DNA of 64,000 bases, taken from Qipengyuania gelatinilytica. GTDB lineage: Bacteria > Pseudomonadota > Alphaproteobacteria > Sphingomonadales > Sphingomonadaceae. The position numbers and the translations under genes are program-made. The DNA lies in the NCBI RefSeq assembly GCF_019711315.1, contig NZ_CP081294.1, forward strand, positions 992,001-1,056,000. The letters are read 5' to 3'. The notes under the pieces were generated by a model. That model ran no database searches and had not been told where the DNA came from. It worked only from the letters and a program-made list of their open reading frames with translations. Positions 53,085 to 61,568 of the stretch are shown one piece after another (position 1 is the stretch's first letter; every line of letters starts with the position of its first letter).

Positions 53085-53358
53085 AGCTGTTGCACCCCCA
53101 GTGCTTGTAGTTCTTCACCCGCGGGCACTTCGAAACCTTGGTGATCCACAGGTCGAAAATGCGCGGTTCGCGCAGGCAGGCGAAGTAACCGACGCCGTGC
53201 ATCACGAGCGCTGCGAACAGCGCCCAGAAGCTGCCGGTGATCAGGAATATCTCGGTCGTCACCACCCCGTTGATGATGAAATAGTTGAACGTCACGCCCG
53301 CAAACATCTGCGGACGCGTGAGCGCTCTGTGGACGGGGTGGCGAACGAGAGCGGTCAT
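53074..53358 (-). CDS. virB3: VirB3 inner-membrane T4SS component
   Basis: 94 residues: VRHPVHRALTRPQMFAGV start, two membrane helices (about 21-40 and 43-62) and a C-terminal basic segment. Typical VirB3/TrbD, which docks VirB4. Start at MTALVRHP, one base after the virB2 stop. Confidence 0.92.
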   Translation of the reverse strand: MTALVRHPVHRALTRPQMFAGVTFNYFIINGVVTTEIFLITGSFWALFAALVMHGVGYFACLREPRIFDLWITKVSKCPRVKNYKHWGCNSYAA

Positions 53359-53359
53359 C

Positions 53360-53665
53360 TTATGCCGCCACGCCCTGGATACCGGCAACGATCGAGGCCG
53401 CGCCGAAGAGGATGAAAACGCCGATGATCACGGTCGCACCGAAACGCCAGTTGAGGCGGCCGGTAAGCATCATGAAGCCGACAGCGGCCACGGCCATGAC
53501 CGCCACGGCAGTCGCGACATTGCCGAGCAGCGTGCCCTGCAGCCAGCCAAGGGCATTGACGATCGGACCCGAACCGGCCGGATCTGCCTGGACCTGCTGC
53601 GCGAAGGCGGCAGAAGGACTTGCAAGGGCCACCAGTGCGGCCAGCTTGGCGAGAAACGATTTCAA
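53360..53665 (-). CDS. virB2: VirB2/TrbC prepilin (TTG start)
   Basis: 101-residue pilin precursor with a signal peptide to about 22 (PSAAFAQ) and two helices (about 45-65 and 70-97) joined by LTGRLNWRFG. The likely start is TTG at 53665, because GGGAG lies 8-12 bases upstream and the frame upstream belongs to the virB1 region. Four bases after virB1. T4SS pilus or pseudopilus subunit. Confidence 0.88.
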   Translation of the reverse strand: MKSFLAKLAALVALASPSAAFAQQVQADPAGSGPIVNALGWLQGTLLGNVATAVAVMAVAAVGFMMLTGRLNWRFGATVIIGVFILFGAASIVAGIQGVAA

Positions 53666-53669
53666 ACTT

Positions 53670-54302
53670 CTACTCCCGTGAGTGATCTGCAAGCCGCCCC
53701 ATGATCGAGGCGACATAATTCTGGGTTTCGCGAATGCGCGGAATGCCGTCGGCACGTTCGACCCGTCCCGGCCCGGCATTATAAGCGGCAAGGGCTTTCT
53801 CCAAATCGCCGTCGAACCGGTCAAGCTGCTCGCGAAGATAGCGTGCGCCGCCTTCGAGGTTTGCGAAGGGATCCTTGGGATCGACACCGAGATCGCGCGC
53901 GGTGCCGGGCATCAATTGCGCAAGGCCCTGCGCGCCGACGGGCGACACGGCATCGTGCCGCCAGCGGCTTTCCTGCCAGACCATCGCTTCGATCAGCGAT
54001 TCGCTGAGGTCGTACTTGGCCGACAGCTCGGCCACCTTGGCGCGGTAAATTTCCGGGACCCCGCTGGCATGGGCGACAGGGTCGGCAACGACGATATCCG
54101 GCACGAAAATCTCTGCCGGCACCTCTTCGACAGGCGCGGCAAATGCGGCGTTCACGCTTTGCGCAGCAGGTAAGGCAGTGCCCCCGCCGGCTTTCCAGCG
54201 TGCACCGTCACCATCGATCTCCATTACATCCGCCTTCGCCGGGAAGGCGGCCAGCGCGGTGCAAATCAATCCCGTCACCAACGCCGGGTGTGTGCGAATC
54301 AT
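53670..54302 (-). CDS. virB1: VirB1-like lytic transglycosylase
   Basis: 210 residues with a signal peptide (about 1-24, ending FPAKAD) and a SLT domain (about 80-200): ESLIEAMVWQESRW with catalytic Glu near 105, GAQGLAQLMPGTARDLGV, and AYNAGPGRV. Opens peptidoglycan for the secretion machine. Start at 54302 is supported by GGAGGG with 8-base spacing; ATG 54338 lacks such a site. Confidence 0.9.
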   Translation of the reverse strand: MIRTHPALVTGLICTALAAFPAKADVMEIDGDGARWKAGGGTALPAAQSVNAAFAAPVEEVPAEIFVPDIVVADPVAHASGVPEIYRAKVAELSAKYDLSESLIEAMVWQESRWRHDAVSPVGAQGLAQLMPGTARDLGVDPKDPFANLEGGARYLREQLDRFDGDLEKALAAYNAGPGRVERADGIPRIRETQNYVASIMGRLADHSRE

Positions 54303-54393
54303 GTCGTACACCCTCCGTGCGGCCCCAATGACCCTCATACATGACAGAAGGGTGACGTAATCATGAATATGGTTAAATTGCGCCTAAGCGAGC

Positions 54394-54431
54394 AAAAAAA
54401 GAGCCCATTTCACGAAAGGAAACGGGCTCTA
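54394..54431 (-). terminator. Terminator between the TPR gene and virB1
   Basis: Minus strand hairpin AGAGCCCGTTTC / GAAATGGGCTCT with a short loop, followed by TTTTTTT; 32 bases after the TPR-like gene stop and upstream of the virB promoter. So the virB operon has its own promoter in about 54303-54393. Confidence 0.92.
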
Positions 54432-54462
54432 CCTGGGGGTGTCCCCTTAATGTGTGACACGC

Positions 54463-54846
54463 TTACCGGTTGGCAAGCGCCACATACTGGCTGAACTCAC
54501 CGCGATCGATCATCGCGAGACCGCGGCGCGCCAGCACGCGGGAATCCACCCAGTCTCCGGTAGCAGTCTCGAGTTCGTACCTGTCCGCATTACGGGCAGC
54601 GGCAGCGAAGCGCGCACGGGCCTCGTCATATTCACCCACGCGCGCAAGAGCGACTGCGTGATTGATCTGGCGAGCAGGGTCGTGGTCCGAAAGTTTCTCG
54701 CATTCCTCGATAGCCTTGAGCGCTTCACGGTCATGGCCGGCGACGAGTTCCTCGTACCCGATATCGTACTCGGTGTCGGGTGCGGTCACCACGAGGGTGC
54801 CTTCGGTTGCGAACACCAGAAGGGTGGCAGCTGCGATCAGTGACAT
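54463..54846 (-). CDS. Small secreted TPR-like protein
   Basis: 127 residues: an N-terminal hydrophobic signal (MSLIAAATLLVFATEGTLVV) and two to three TPR-like helices (GHDREALKAIEECEKL, HDPARQINHAVALARVGEYD). Widespread in sphingomonads without known function. Start at 54846; longer frames upstream reach into the promoter region of the lipoprotein gene, from which it diverges. Confidence 0.78.
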   Translation of the reverse strand: MSLIAAATLLVFATEGTLVVTAPDTEYDIGYEELVAGHDREALKAIEECEKLSDHDPARQINHAVALARVGEYDEARARFAAAARNADRYELETATGDWVDSRVLARRGLAMIDRGEFSQYVALANR

Positions 54847-54914
54847 CCTTATTCTCCCATTCTTATGGAGTCTGGATATCGCTGAGCCACGGCGGCTGCA
54901 ACAAAACCGTAACA

Positions 54915-54980
54915 TTGTCATATTTCTGAAATGTTGGGTTTGGCGCACGAAAGCTGTTGAAACTGCAACACAACGGTCAC
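54915..54980 (+). promoter_or_regulatory. Two Pho-box-like sites upstream of the lipoprotein/receptor pair
   Basis: By hand alignment to the Pho box CTGTCATAWAWCTGTCAY, 54915-54932 matches 14 of 18 and 54963-54980 matches 13 of 18, with the expected 11-base spacing of half-sites; a third half-site CTGTCAC is at 54994. They lie in the 239-base divergent region, 105-170 bases before the lipoprotein start. Suggestive only; no search was run. Confidence 0.35.
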
Positions 54981-55085
54981 GAACCAACACAAACTGTCAC
55001 ACGGCGTCCGTAGCGGGCGAGTCGCGATCAACGAATTCGCATTCGAAATTCCGATTCTTTCCCGGTTTTTGAGGGGACCGTATCC

Positions 55086-56663
55086 GTGACCAATTTTCAC
55101 CGTTCGCTTATTCTCGGCGCTTCCGCCATTGCCCTGGCCGGCTGCGGCGCAGACGAAATCGTCTCGCCCGGCACCGGCGGCAACATCACCATCAACAACG
55201 GCGGCGGCGGAGGCAGCACGCCTACCCCTACCCCGACTGCTGGCACCATGGTGACGCCGGCAGCCGGCTGCCCCACCATCAGCGACCCGCAAGGCCTCAC
55301 CGATGATGGCACGATTGCAGGTCCGACCGGCGAATACCGTGTCTGCACCATGCCCGCGCGCTTCAACGCCAGCGCCACGCTGCCTTACATCGAAGGCCTG
55401 CTCTACCGCATGAACGGCCGCGTCGATGTCGGCACCGACGGCGGTCCGTCGCCGACCAATTCGGACGGTCTCGACGATACCGATGTCGAGCTGACCATCG
55501 AACCGGGCGTCATCATCTACGCTTCGGGTTCGAGCTTCCTCAACGTCAACCGTGGCAACACGATCGACGCCGTTGGCACCGCCGACCGCCCGATCATCTT
55601 CACCAGCCGCGACAACGTTCTCGGCCTCAACAACGACAGCTCGTCGGGCCAGTGGGGCGGCGTCGTCCTGTCGGGCCGCGCTCCTGTCACCGACTGCATC
55701 GCATCGGGCGCAACCCCGGGCACGGTGAACTGCGAACGCCAGGTCGAAGGCGCTGCTCAGCCGGCCATCTTCGGCGGCGCGACGCCGGGCGACAGCTCGG
55801 GCACGATGAGCTACGTCCAGATCCGCTACTCGGGCTTCGTCCTCTCGGGCGACAGCGAACTCCAGTCGCTGACCACCGGCGGCACTGGTTCGGGCACCGT
55901 CCTCAACAACATCATGAGCTACAACAGCTCGGATGACGGCGTCGAATTCTTCGGCGGCCGTGTGAATGTGAGGAACATGATCGTGGTCGGCGCGGAAGAC
56001 GACAGCATCGACACCGATACCGGCGTGAAGGCCAACATCCAGTACCTCATCGCGATCCAGCGCCCCGGCGCCGGTGACACGATCATCGAGGCTGACAGCG
56101 ACAACGCCTTCAACGAAAGCACGCCGCGCCAGGACACGCGCATCTCGAACGCAACCTTCGTCCACCAGAAGGCTGACGACCAGGTCGTTCGTATCCGCGG
56201 TTTCGCCGACTACTCGATCGCCAACTCGGTCATCGTATCGACCCAGGGCACGCCCTGCCTGCGCATCGACGGTCCGGAAGAACTGAACCGCGCTGCCGAC
56301 GCCAGCATCGACGAAAGCGGCCCGGTCGCCTTCGACTCGGTGGTTCTCGACTGTGCATCGTCGCCCTTCCGCGACAGCTCGGGCGTGACCGCAGCGGAAA
56401 TCGAAACCCGCTTCAACGCCGGCACCAACACCAATTCGGCATTCACCAACACGCTGACCTCGCTGTTCCTCAACGGAAGCAACGAAGACGCAGTACCGGT
56501 GTTCGACGTGACCGCATGGGCCAGCTTCTTCGAGCTGCCGGCCCGCATCGGCGCCGTCTTCACCGAGAATGCAGACTGGGTGAACGGCTGGACCTGCAAC
56601 TCGAGCACGGTGACGTTCGACAGCAACGTCAGCGATTGCACCAGCCTGCCGGTCTACAACTGA
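55086..56663 (+). CDS. Outer-membrane lipoprotein paired with a TonB-dependent receptor
   Basis: 525 residues. Lipobox LAGC with Cys at residue 20, then a Gly/Thr/Pro linker (NNGGGGGSTPTPTPTAG) and a large repetitive beta-rich domain; stretches such as NNIMSYNSSDDGVEFFGG and SDELQS-like turns suggest a right-handed beta-helix. GTG start with GAGGGG about 9 bases upstream. Followed after 95 bases by a receptor gene, a pairing like SusD/SusC in logic but of unrelated fold. Ligand unknown. Confidence 0.85.
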   Translation: MTNFHRSLILGASAIALAGCGADEIVSPGTGGNITINNGGGGGSTPTPTPTAGTMVTPAAGCPTISDPQGLTDDGTIAGPTGEYRVCTMPARFNASATLPYIEGLLYRMNGRVDVGTDGGPSPTNSDGLDDTDVELTIEPGVIIYASGSSFLNVNRGNTIDAVGTADRPIIFTSRDNVLGLNNDSSSGQWGGVVLSGRAPVTDCIASGATPGTVNCERQVEGAAQPAIFGGATPGDSSGTMSYVQIRYSGFVLSGDSELQSLTTGGTGSGTVLNNIMSYNSSDDGVEFFGGRVNVRNMIVVGAEDDSIDTDTGVKANIQYLIAIQRPGAGDTIIEADSDNAFNESTPRQDTRISNATFVHQKADDQVVRIRGFADYSIANSVIVSTQGTPCLRIDGPEELNRAADASIDESGPVAFDSVVLDCASSPFRDSSGVTAAEIETRFNAGTNTNSAFTNTLTSLFLNGSNEDAVPVFDVTAWASFFELPARIGAVFTENADWVNGWTCNSSTVTFDSNVSDCTSLPVYN

Positions 56664-56758
56664 TCGACCGTATCGGAGGCGGGGGAGCGCAGTATCGCGC
56701 CCTCCCGCCTCTTTTCGAATTGTACCGAATTTCGACCTGAACTGAGGGGGTCAACACG

Positions 56759-59515
56759 ATGTCCACTGGCAAGCAGCTTGCAGGGCTGCTCCTGCTCTCC
56801 ACCGCCCTGACCTTTCCCGCTGCCGCCATTGCGCAGAGCACCGGGGCAGAGGGGCCGCCGCCGACCGAAGAGGAAGTTCCCGATCAGGAACTGACCGATG
56901 ACGTCGAAACGGCCAACGAAACCGTTCCCGGCGATGTCGTGGAAGAAGAGCAGGCCGAACCGGATATCTCGATCCCCGGCGGCACCATCGTCGTCACCGG
57001 ACGCCGCACTCGAGATGTGACGCGCGCCTCGCCGCAGGTCGTCACGGTGCTCGACACGGCCAGCATCGCCCGTACGGGCGAAGGCGACATTGCCGGCGCG
57101 CTTGGCCGCGTCACCGGCCTTTCGCAGCAGGGCAACGGCCTCGTCTATGTCCGCGGCCTCGGCGATCGCTATTCGCTGGCGCTCCTCAACGGCCTGCCGC
57201 TTCCCTCGCCGCAGCCGCTCAGCCGCGTCGTGCCGCTCGACATCTTCCCGACCAGCGTGGTCGCATCGAGCCTCGTGCAGAAAACCTATTCGGCCAACTT
57301 CCCGGGCGAATTCGGCGGTGGTGTTATCAACCTCACCACCCGTGCGATCCCGACCGAAAGTTTCCTGACCGTCAGCGGCTCGCTCTCGGGCGACAGCGAG
57401 ACCACCTTCGGCCCGGGCTATACCTATTTCGGCGGCAACTGGGACTGGACCGGTTTCGACCAGGGCCGCCGCGACGTCGGCAATTACGGTGCGCTGCAGG
57501 GCTTCTTCGACAGCGGCGCGCGCATCAATGACGATGGCGTCGACACGCGCGCCATCCTGCAGGACCTGAACGACCCGAACCTCTACCTCGTGCAGAAGAT
57601 CGGCGACATTCCGGCGAACTTTAGCGCCGGCGTGACCGCAGGAACCTCGTTCGACGTGGGCTCCGACGGGCTGCTTGGCATCATCGCCACCGGATCGATC
57701 AGCAACAAGTGGCGCAACCGCTTCATCACGAAGCAGACCGCCGTGAACGCCGACCTCGATCTCGACACCGATTTCAACGAATTCGTCACCGACAACCGCG
57801 TGCTGGTCAACAGCCTGCTCGGCTTCGGTCTCAAACTTGGCGAACACAAGTTCCGCTTCACCAACCTCTACATCCACGACACGCTCAAGCGCGCGTCGCT
57901 CGAACAGGGCATCGACTTCCAGGATGACGATGAGGAACTGATCCAGGATACCTCCTGGTTCGAACGCCAGCTGTTCAACAGCCAGTTCGTCGGCGAGCTC
58001 GAATCCGGCGATCTGTCGGTGGACCTTCGCGGTGGCTATGCGCAGACCAAGCGCGAAGCACCGTTCGAATGGACCTTCGAATACGTCCGCACCAACAACG
58101 CCAACGATCCGTTCGGCGATGTCTACCTCAACACGCTCGACCCGCAGCGTGGCGGCGCGATCGTCTCCTTCTCGGACCTCAAGGAAGATCTGTGGTACGG
58201 CGGGATCGACGTTGGCTATTTCGTCACCGACGGGCTCAATGCCACCGTCGGCTATGCCTATACCGACACGGACCGCTTCTCGACCCGCCGCGAATTCGAC
58301 ATTCGCGCTTCATCGGGCTTCCCCGATGCCTTCGGCGCGTTCCGTCCGGACAACCTTCTCGGCGATGCGCTGATCGACTTCGCATTCGATCCCGACGCGC
58401 AAGCGGAAGGCGGCATCGGTCCCTACAACCTGACCATCTTCGAAACCACGCAGTCGGACCCCGCTTTTGCCGCGGCGCTGGAAATCCATGCCGCTTACGG
58501 CAAGGTCAACATCCGCCCCTTCGACACGCTCTCCATCGATGTCGGCGTGCGTTACGAAGATGCGGTCCAGTCGGTCGAGGCTGTCGAGGTCTTCGCAGAA
58601 CCCCTCGGCTCGACCAGCGGCACGCTGCTCGAGAACGATTACTGGCTGCCGGGCGGCACGCTGACCTGGGAGCTGACCGACAGCCTCCAGTTCCGCGCCA
58701 GCGCCTCAAAGACCATCGCTCGCCCGCAGTTCCGCGAGCTGATCTTCCAGACCTATTTCGATCCGGAGACCAACCGTCAGTTCAATGGCAACCCGCGTCT
58801 CGTCGACAGCGAGCTGACGAACTACGAAGCGCGCCTCGAATACTACATCGGCGGCGGCAGCCGTGCGAGCGTGGCCGGTTTCTACAAGGAAATCGAAAAC
58901 CCGATCGAGGTCTTCACCAGCTTCTCGGACAACGAGATTATCAGCGGCTTCGCCAATGCCCCGAGCGCAGAGCTGTACGGCGGCGAGGCAGAGCTGCAGT
59001 ACAATTTCGATCTCATGGACCTTGGCGGCTGGTTCGACAGCCAGCAGCTCGTGCTGATCGCGAACTACACCTATACCCAGTCGGAAATCAAAGTCGGACC
59101 TGACGACATCGCCAGCGTCTTCCCCTTTGCCGACCAGCCGGCAACCAACTTCTTCGATAACGGCGTTCCGCTTACCGGACAGTCGGACCACCTCGTGAAC
59201 CTCCAGCTCGGCCTCGAAGATCTCGACCGCCTGAGCCAGTTCACCGTGCTGCTCAAATACGCCAGCGAGCGTGTGACCAGCCGAGGCGCAGGCCCCCTGC
59301 CCGACATCATCGAGGAACCCGGCCTCACGCTCGACTTCGTGGTCCGCCAGGGCTTCGAGGTGTTCGGTGACAAGGAACTGGAACTGAAATTCGAGGCGCG
59401 CAACCTGACCGGCCGCGACCACGAGGAATTCCAGACCAACGGCACCAACCGGATCGACATCAACAGCTACGATGTCGGCCGCAGCATCAGCCTGGGCGCA
59501 TCGATCAAGTTCTGA
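56759..59515 (+). CDS. TonB-dependent receptor of the lipoprotein pair
   Basis: 918 residues. Signal peptide ending near AIAQS (residue 25), acidic Glu-rich segment (30-70), plug with TIVVTGRRTRDVTRASPQVV near 79-98 and LVYVRGLGDRYSLALLNG near 125-142 (a plug-loop motif of the DUF/OmpA-SusC-like receptors with ring-loop RGLGDRYS), and a barrel ending SISLGASIKF. Ribosome-binding site GAGGGGG. Likely works with the upstream lipoprotein; a bidirectional terminator follows. Confidence 0.92.
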   Translation: MSTGKQLAGLLLLSTALTFPAAAIAQSTGAEGPPPTEEEVPDQELTDDVETANETVPGDVVEEEQAEPDISIPGGTIVVTGRRTRDVTRASPQVVTVLDTASIARTGEGDIAGALGRVTGLSQQGNGLVYVRGLGDRYSLALLNGLPLPSPQPLSRVVPLDIFPTSVVASSLVQKTYSANFPGEFGGGVINLTTRAIPTESFLTVSGSLSGDSETTFGPGYTYFGGNWDWTGFDQGRRDVGNYGALQGFFDSGARINDDGVDTRAILQDLNDPNLYLVQKIGDIPANFSAGVTAGTSFDVGSDGLLGIIATGSISNKWRNRFITKQTAVNADLDLDTDFNEFVTDNRVLVNSLLGFGLKLGEHKFRFTNLYIHDTLKRASLEQGIDFQDDDEELIQDTSWFERQLFNSQFVGELESGDLSVDLRGGYAQTKREAPFEWTFEYVRTNNANDPFGDVYLNTLDPQRGGAIVSFSDLKEDLWYGGIDVGYFVTDGLNATVGYAYTDTDRFSTRREFDIRASSGFPDAFGAFRPDNLLGDALIDFAFDPDAQAEGGIGPYNLTIFETTQSDPAFAAALEIHAAYGKVNIRPFDTLSIDVGVRYEDAVQSVEAVEVFAEPLGSTSGTLLENDYWLPGGTLTWELTDSLQFRASASKTIARPQFRELIFQTYFDPETNRQFNGNPRLVDSELTNYEARLEYYIGGGSRASVAGFYKEIENPIEVFTSFSDNEIISGFANAPSAELYGGEAELQYNFDLMDLGGWFDSQQLVLIANYTYTQSEIKVGPDDIASVFPFADQPATNFFDNGVPLTGQSDHLVNLQLGLEDLDRLSQFTVLLKYASERVTSRGAGPLPDIIEEPGLTLDFVVRQGFEVFGDKELELKFEARNLTGRDHEEFQTNGTNRIDINSYDVGRSISLGASIKF

Positions 59516-59539
59516 GAAACCCTCCTCGAACGACTAAAA

Positions 59540-59572
59540 GGGGCCGCTTCACCGTGAAGCGGCCCTCTTTTT
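59540..59572 (+). terminator. Bidirectional terminator between receptor and response regulator
   Basis: GGGCCGCTTCAC / GTGAAGCGGCCC stem with a minimal loop, followed by TCTTTTT on plus and preceded by AAAAG (CTTTT on minus). Serves both convergent genes. Confidence 0.9.
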
Positions 59573-59591
59573 ATGCGCCCTTTCGGGAAAG

Positions 59592-60266
59592 TCAGTGGCT
59601 GTCGTAGACGTAGCCGAGCGAGCGCACGGTCCGGATCGGTTCGCCGGCACCGACACTGCGCAGCGCGCGGCGCAGGCGTCCGATCCACACATCGACAGTC
59701 CGTTCGTCGATCGGGGGATCCTGCTTGCCCAACCCGACGATCAGTTCGGTGCGACTGAGCACGCGGTCGGCATTCTCGGCGAAGAAGCGCAGCAAGCGGA
59801 ATTCATTGGGCCGCAGCGTAATGGGCTTGTCGTCCCAGCGCGCCTGAAGGGCCGGCAAGTCGATCTCGAGATTGCCCAGTCTGAACGGCCTCGACCCGAC
59901 TTGAGCAATACGGCCCGTGCCGAGCGCAAGGACGCGGTCGAGAATCACGGTGCGATCGACCGGGCCGACAACATAATCGTCCACACCAGCAGCCAGTGCG
60001 CGCCGCTTGTCTTCGGCATCGCAGATCTCGAGGACCATGGTGATATGTGCGTCGGTCGTTCGCGGATCGGCCCGCAGGCGTCGGCACATCTCGAGGCCGG
60101 ACAGGTCGTCGAGGACCCAGTCCACGAATGCGCAGACAGAACCTTCGATCAGACGCTGCGGTCCGGCTGAAGTGAGGTGGCCGAAAATATAGCGCACTTC
60201 GCCATTGTCGAAGTCGTCGAATGCGTTGACCTCTTCGGCAGTCATCAGAATATTGATCACGGCCAC
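59592..60266 (-). CDS. PhoB-type response regulator with degenerate receiver
   Basis: 224 residues. The C-terminal winged helix (about 130-224) is very PhoB-like: LRPNEFRLLRFF, DERTVDVWIGRLRRAL and TVRSLGY. The receiver keeps the phosphoacceptor Asp (FVDWVLDDLSG, near residue 49), but the N-terminal acidic pair reads AE instead of ED, the conserved Thr before it is replaced (MVLEI) and the Lys is Gly (VVGP). No kinase gene adjacent. It may regulate the receptor pair; that is inference from position and the Pho-box-like sites. Confidence 0.85.
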   Translation of the reverse strand: MAVINILMTAEEVNAFDDFDNGEVRYIFGHLTSAGPQRLIEGSVCAFVDWVLDDLSGLEMCRRLRADPRTTDAHITMVLEICDAEDKRRALAAGVDDYVVGPVDRTVILDRVLALGTGRIAQVGSRPFRLGNLEIDLPALQARWDDKPITLRPNEFRLLRFFAENADRVLSRTELIVGLGKQDPPIDERTVDVWIGRLRRALRSVGAGEPIRTVRSLGYVYDSH

Positions 60267-60359
60267 GCCTGTGTCCTTGTCCCCTGTTACAGGAGCAGCG
60301 GTGGCCTATTCATGTGACTGGTTTGTGACCCTCTTGCGGGCTTTGTAACACTCCGAAGT

Positions 60360-61382
60360 TCAGCCGTTTTTCAGCGTCACCTTGCCGAACGACGGAGCGG
60401 TCGAGACCACGCCCACAGGCACCTTCGGGAGGTAGGGGTTTTCCAGCCGTTCGACCTCTTCTTCGGTCAGGTCGAGCGACATGGCATCGACCGCCGCACC
60501 GATGTGACCGGGCTTGGTCGCGCCGATGATCGGGGCCGTGATGCCCTTGGCGAAATGCCATGCCAGCGCAACGGTTGCACGCGAGGTGCCGCGCGCATCC
60601 GCAATCGCGCCGACCGCCTCGATCACATCGCGGTCGGCATCGACATTCTGCGTGTAGAGCGTCTTGCCGAAGCCATCCGTCTCGCTGCGGACCGTGCTTT
60701 CGTCCCATGCCCGGGCGAGCTTCCCGCGCGCCAGCGGCGACCAAGGAATGATCGCGACGCCCTGGTCTTCGCACAGCGGGATCATCTCGCGCTCTTCTTC
60801 GCGGTAGAGCAGGTTCACGTGGTTCTGCATCGAGATGAAGCTGGTCCATCCCATGCTGCGCGCCACTTCCTGCGCCTTGGCGAACTGCCACGCCGCCATG
60901 GAAGATGCGCCGATGTAACGCGCCTTGCCGGACTTCACGATGTCGTGGAGCGCCTCCATCGTTTCCTCGATCGGGGTCGAGTGATCCCACCGGTGGATCT
61001 GGAACAGGTCGACATAATCCATCTTGAGACGGCCGAGGCTGTCGTCGATCGCCTGGAACAGGCTCTTCCTCGAATTGCCGCCCGCATTGGGCGTGTTGCG
61101 CCACGGCAGGAATGCCTTGGTAGCGAGAACGATTTCGTCACGGTGCGTGAATTCGGGCAGCAGCTTGCCGATCACCTCTTCGGACGCACCCTTCGAATAC
61201 ATGTTGGCCGTGTCGAAGAAGTTGATCCCCGCCTCCACCGCCTCTCTGATGAAGGGTCGGCTTTCGTCCTCGCCGAGCACCCAGTCGCCGTGCCAGCCCT
61301 TGGTCGTGTCGCCATAGCTCATGCAGCCGAGGCACAGGCGCGATACCTTGAGGCCGCTGGGGCCGAGGTTGGTGTATTCCAT
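60360..61382 (-). CDS. Aldo/keto reductase
   Basis: 340-residue NADPH-dependent TIM-barrel oxidoreductase of the AKR superfamily (YajO-like). Tetrad: Asp and Tyr in DTANMYSKG near 55-63, Lys in VLATKAF near 85-91 and His in FQIHRWD near 126-132. SPLARGKLAR and IIGATKPGHI bind the cofactor. Start at MEYTNLGPSG with AGGAGCAGG upstream. Substrate unknown. The region upstream carries an inverted repeat. Confidence 0.9.
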   Translation of the reverse strand: MEYTNLGPSGLKVSRLCLGCMSYGDTTKGWHGDWVLGEDESRPFIREAVEAGINFFDTANMYSKGASEEVIGKLLPEFTHRDEIVLATKAFLPWRNTPNAGGNSRKSLFQAIDDSLGRLKMDYVDLFQIHRWDHSTPIEETMEALHDIVKSGKARYIGASSMAAWQFAKAQEVARSMGWTSFISMQNHVNLLYREEEREMIPLCEDQGVAIIPWSPLARGKLARAWDESTVRSETDGFGKTLYTQNVDADRDVIEAVGAIADARGTSRATVALAWHFAKGITAPIIGATKPGHIGAAVDAMSLDLTEEEVERLENPYLPKVPVGVVSTAPSFGKVTLKNG

Positions 61383-61447
61383 GTGAGACCTGCTCCTGTT
61401 GACTACGAAGTTGACAGAATTGACACCATGCCAACCCACCTATTCCT

Positions 61448-61480
61448 CTACAAATACCTGATTTTCGTAGCGTTTTGTAG
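61448..61480 (-). promoter_or_regulatory. Possible operator upstream of the aldo/keto reductase
   Basis: Inverted repeat CTACAAA ... TTTGTAG, 19 bases apart, 66 to 98 bases before the start; GTCAA is repeated several times in the next 60 bases. This AT-rich stretch stands out against GC-rich surroundings. Suggests a repressor site, but no regulator gene is adjacent. Confidence 0.3.
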
Positions 61481-61568
61481 TCCATGCAAAGTTGACACCT
61501 GAGCGAAATCTCTCTGGTGCCCCATCGCTTGGCCATGCCATTCCTTGCAGCTGTAGGAAAATGCCGTG

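Noticed and set aside
46562..54302. T4SS as part of a conjugative element
   Set aside because: No relaxase, coupling protein, integrase, att pair or plasmid-maintenance gene is nearby.
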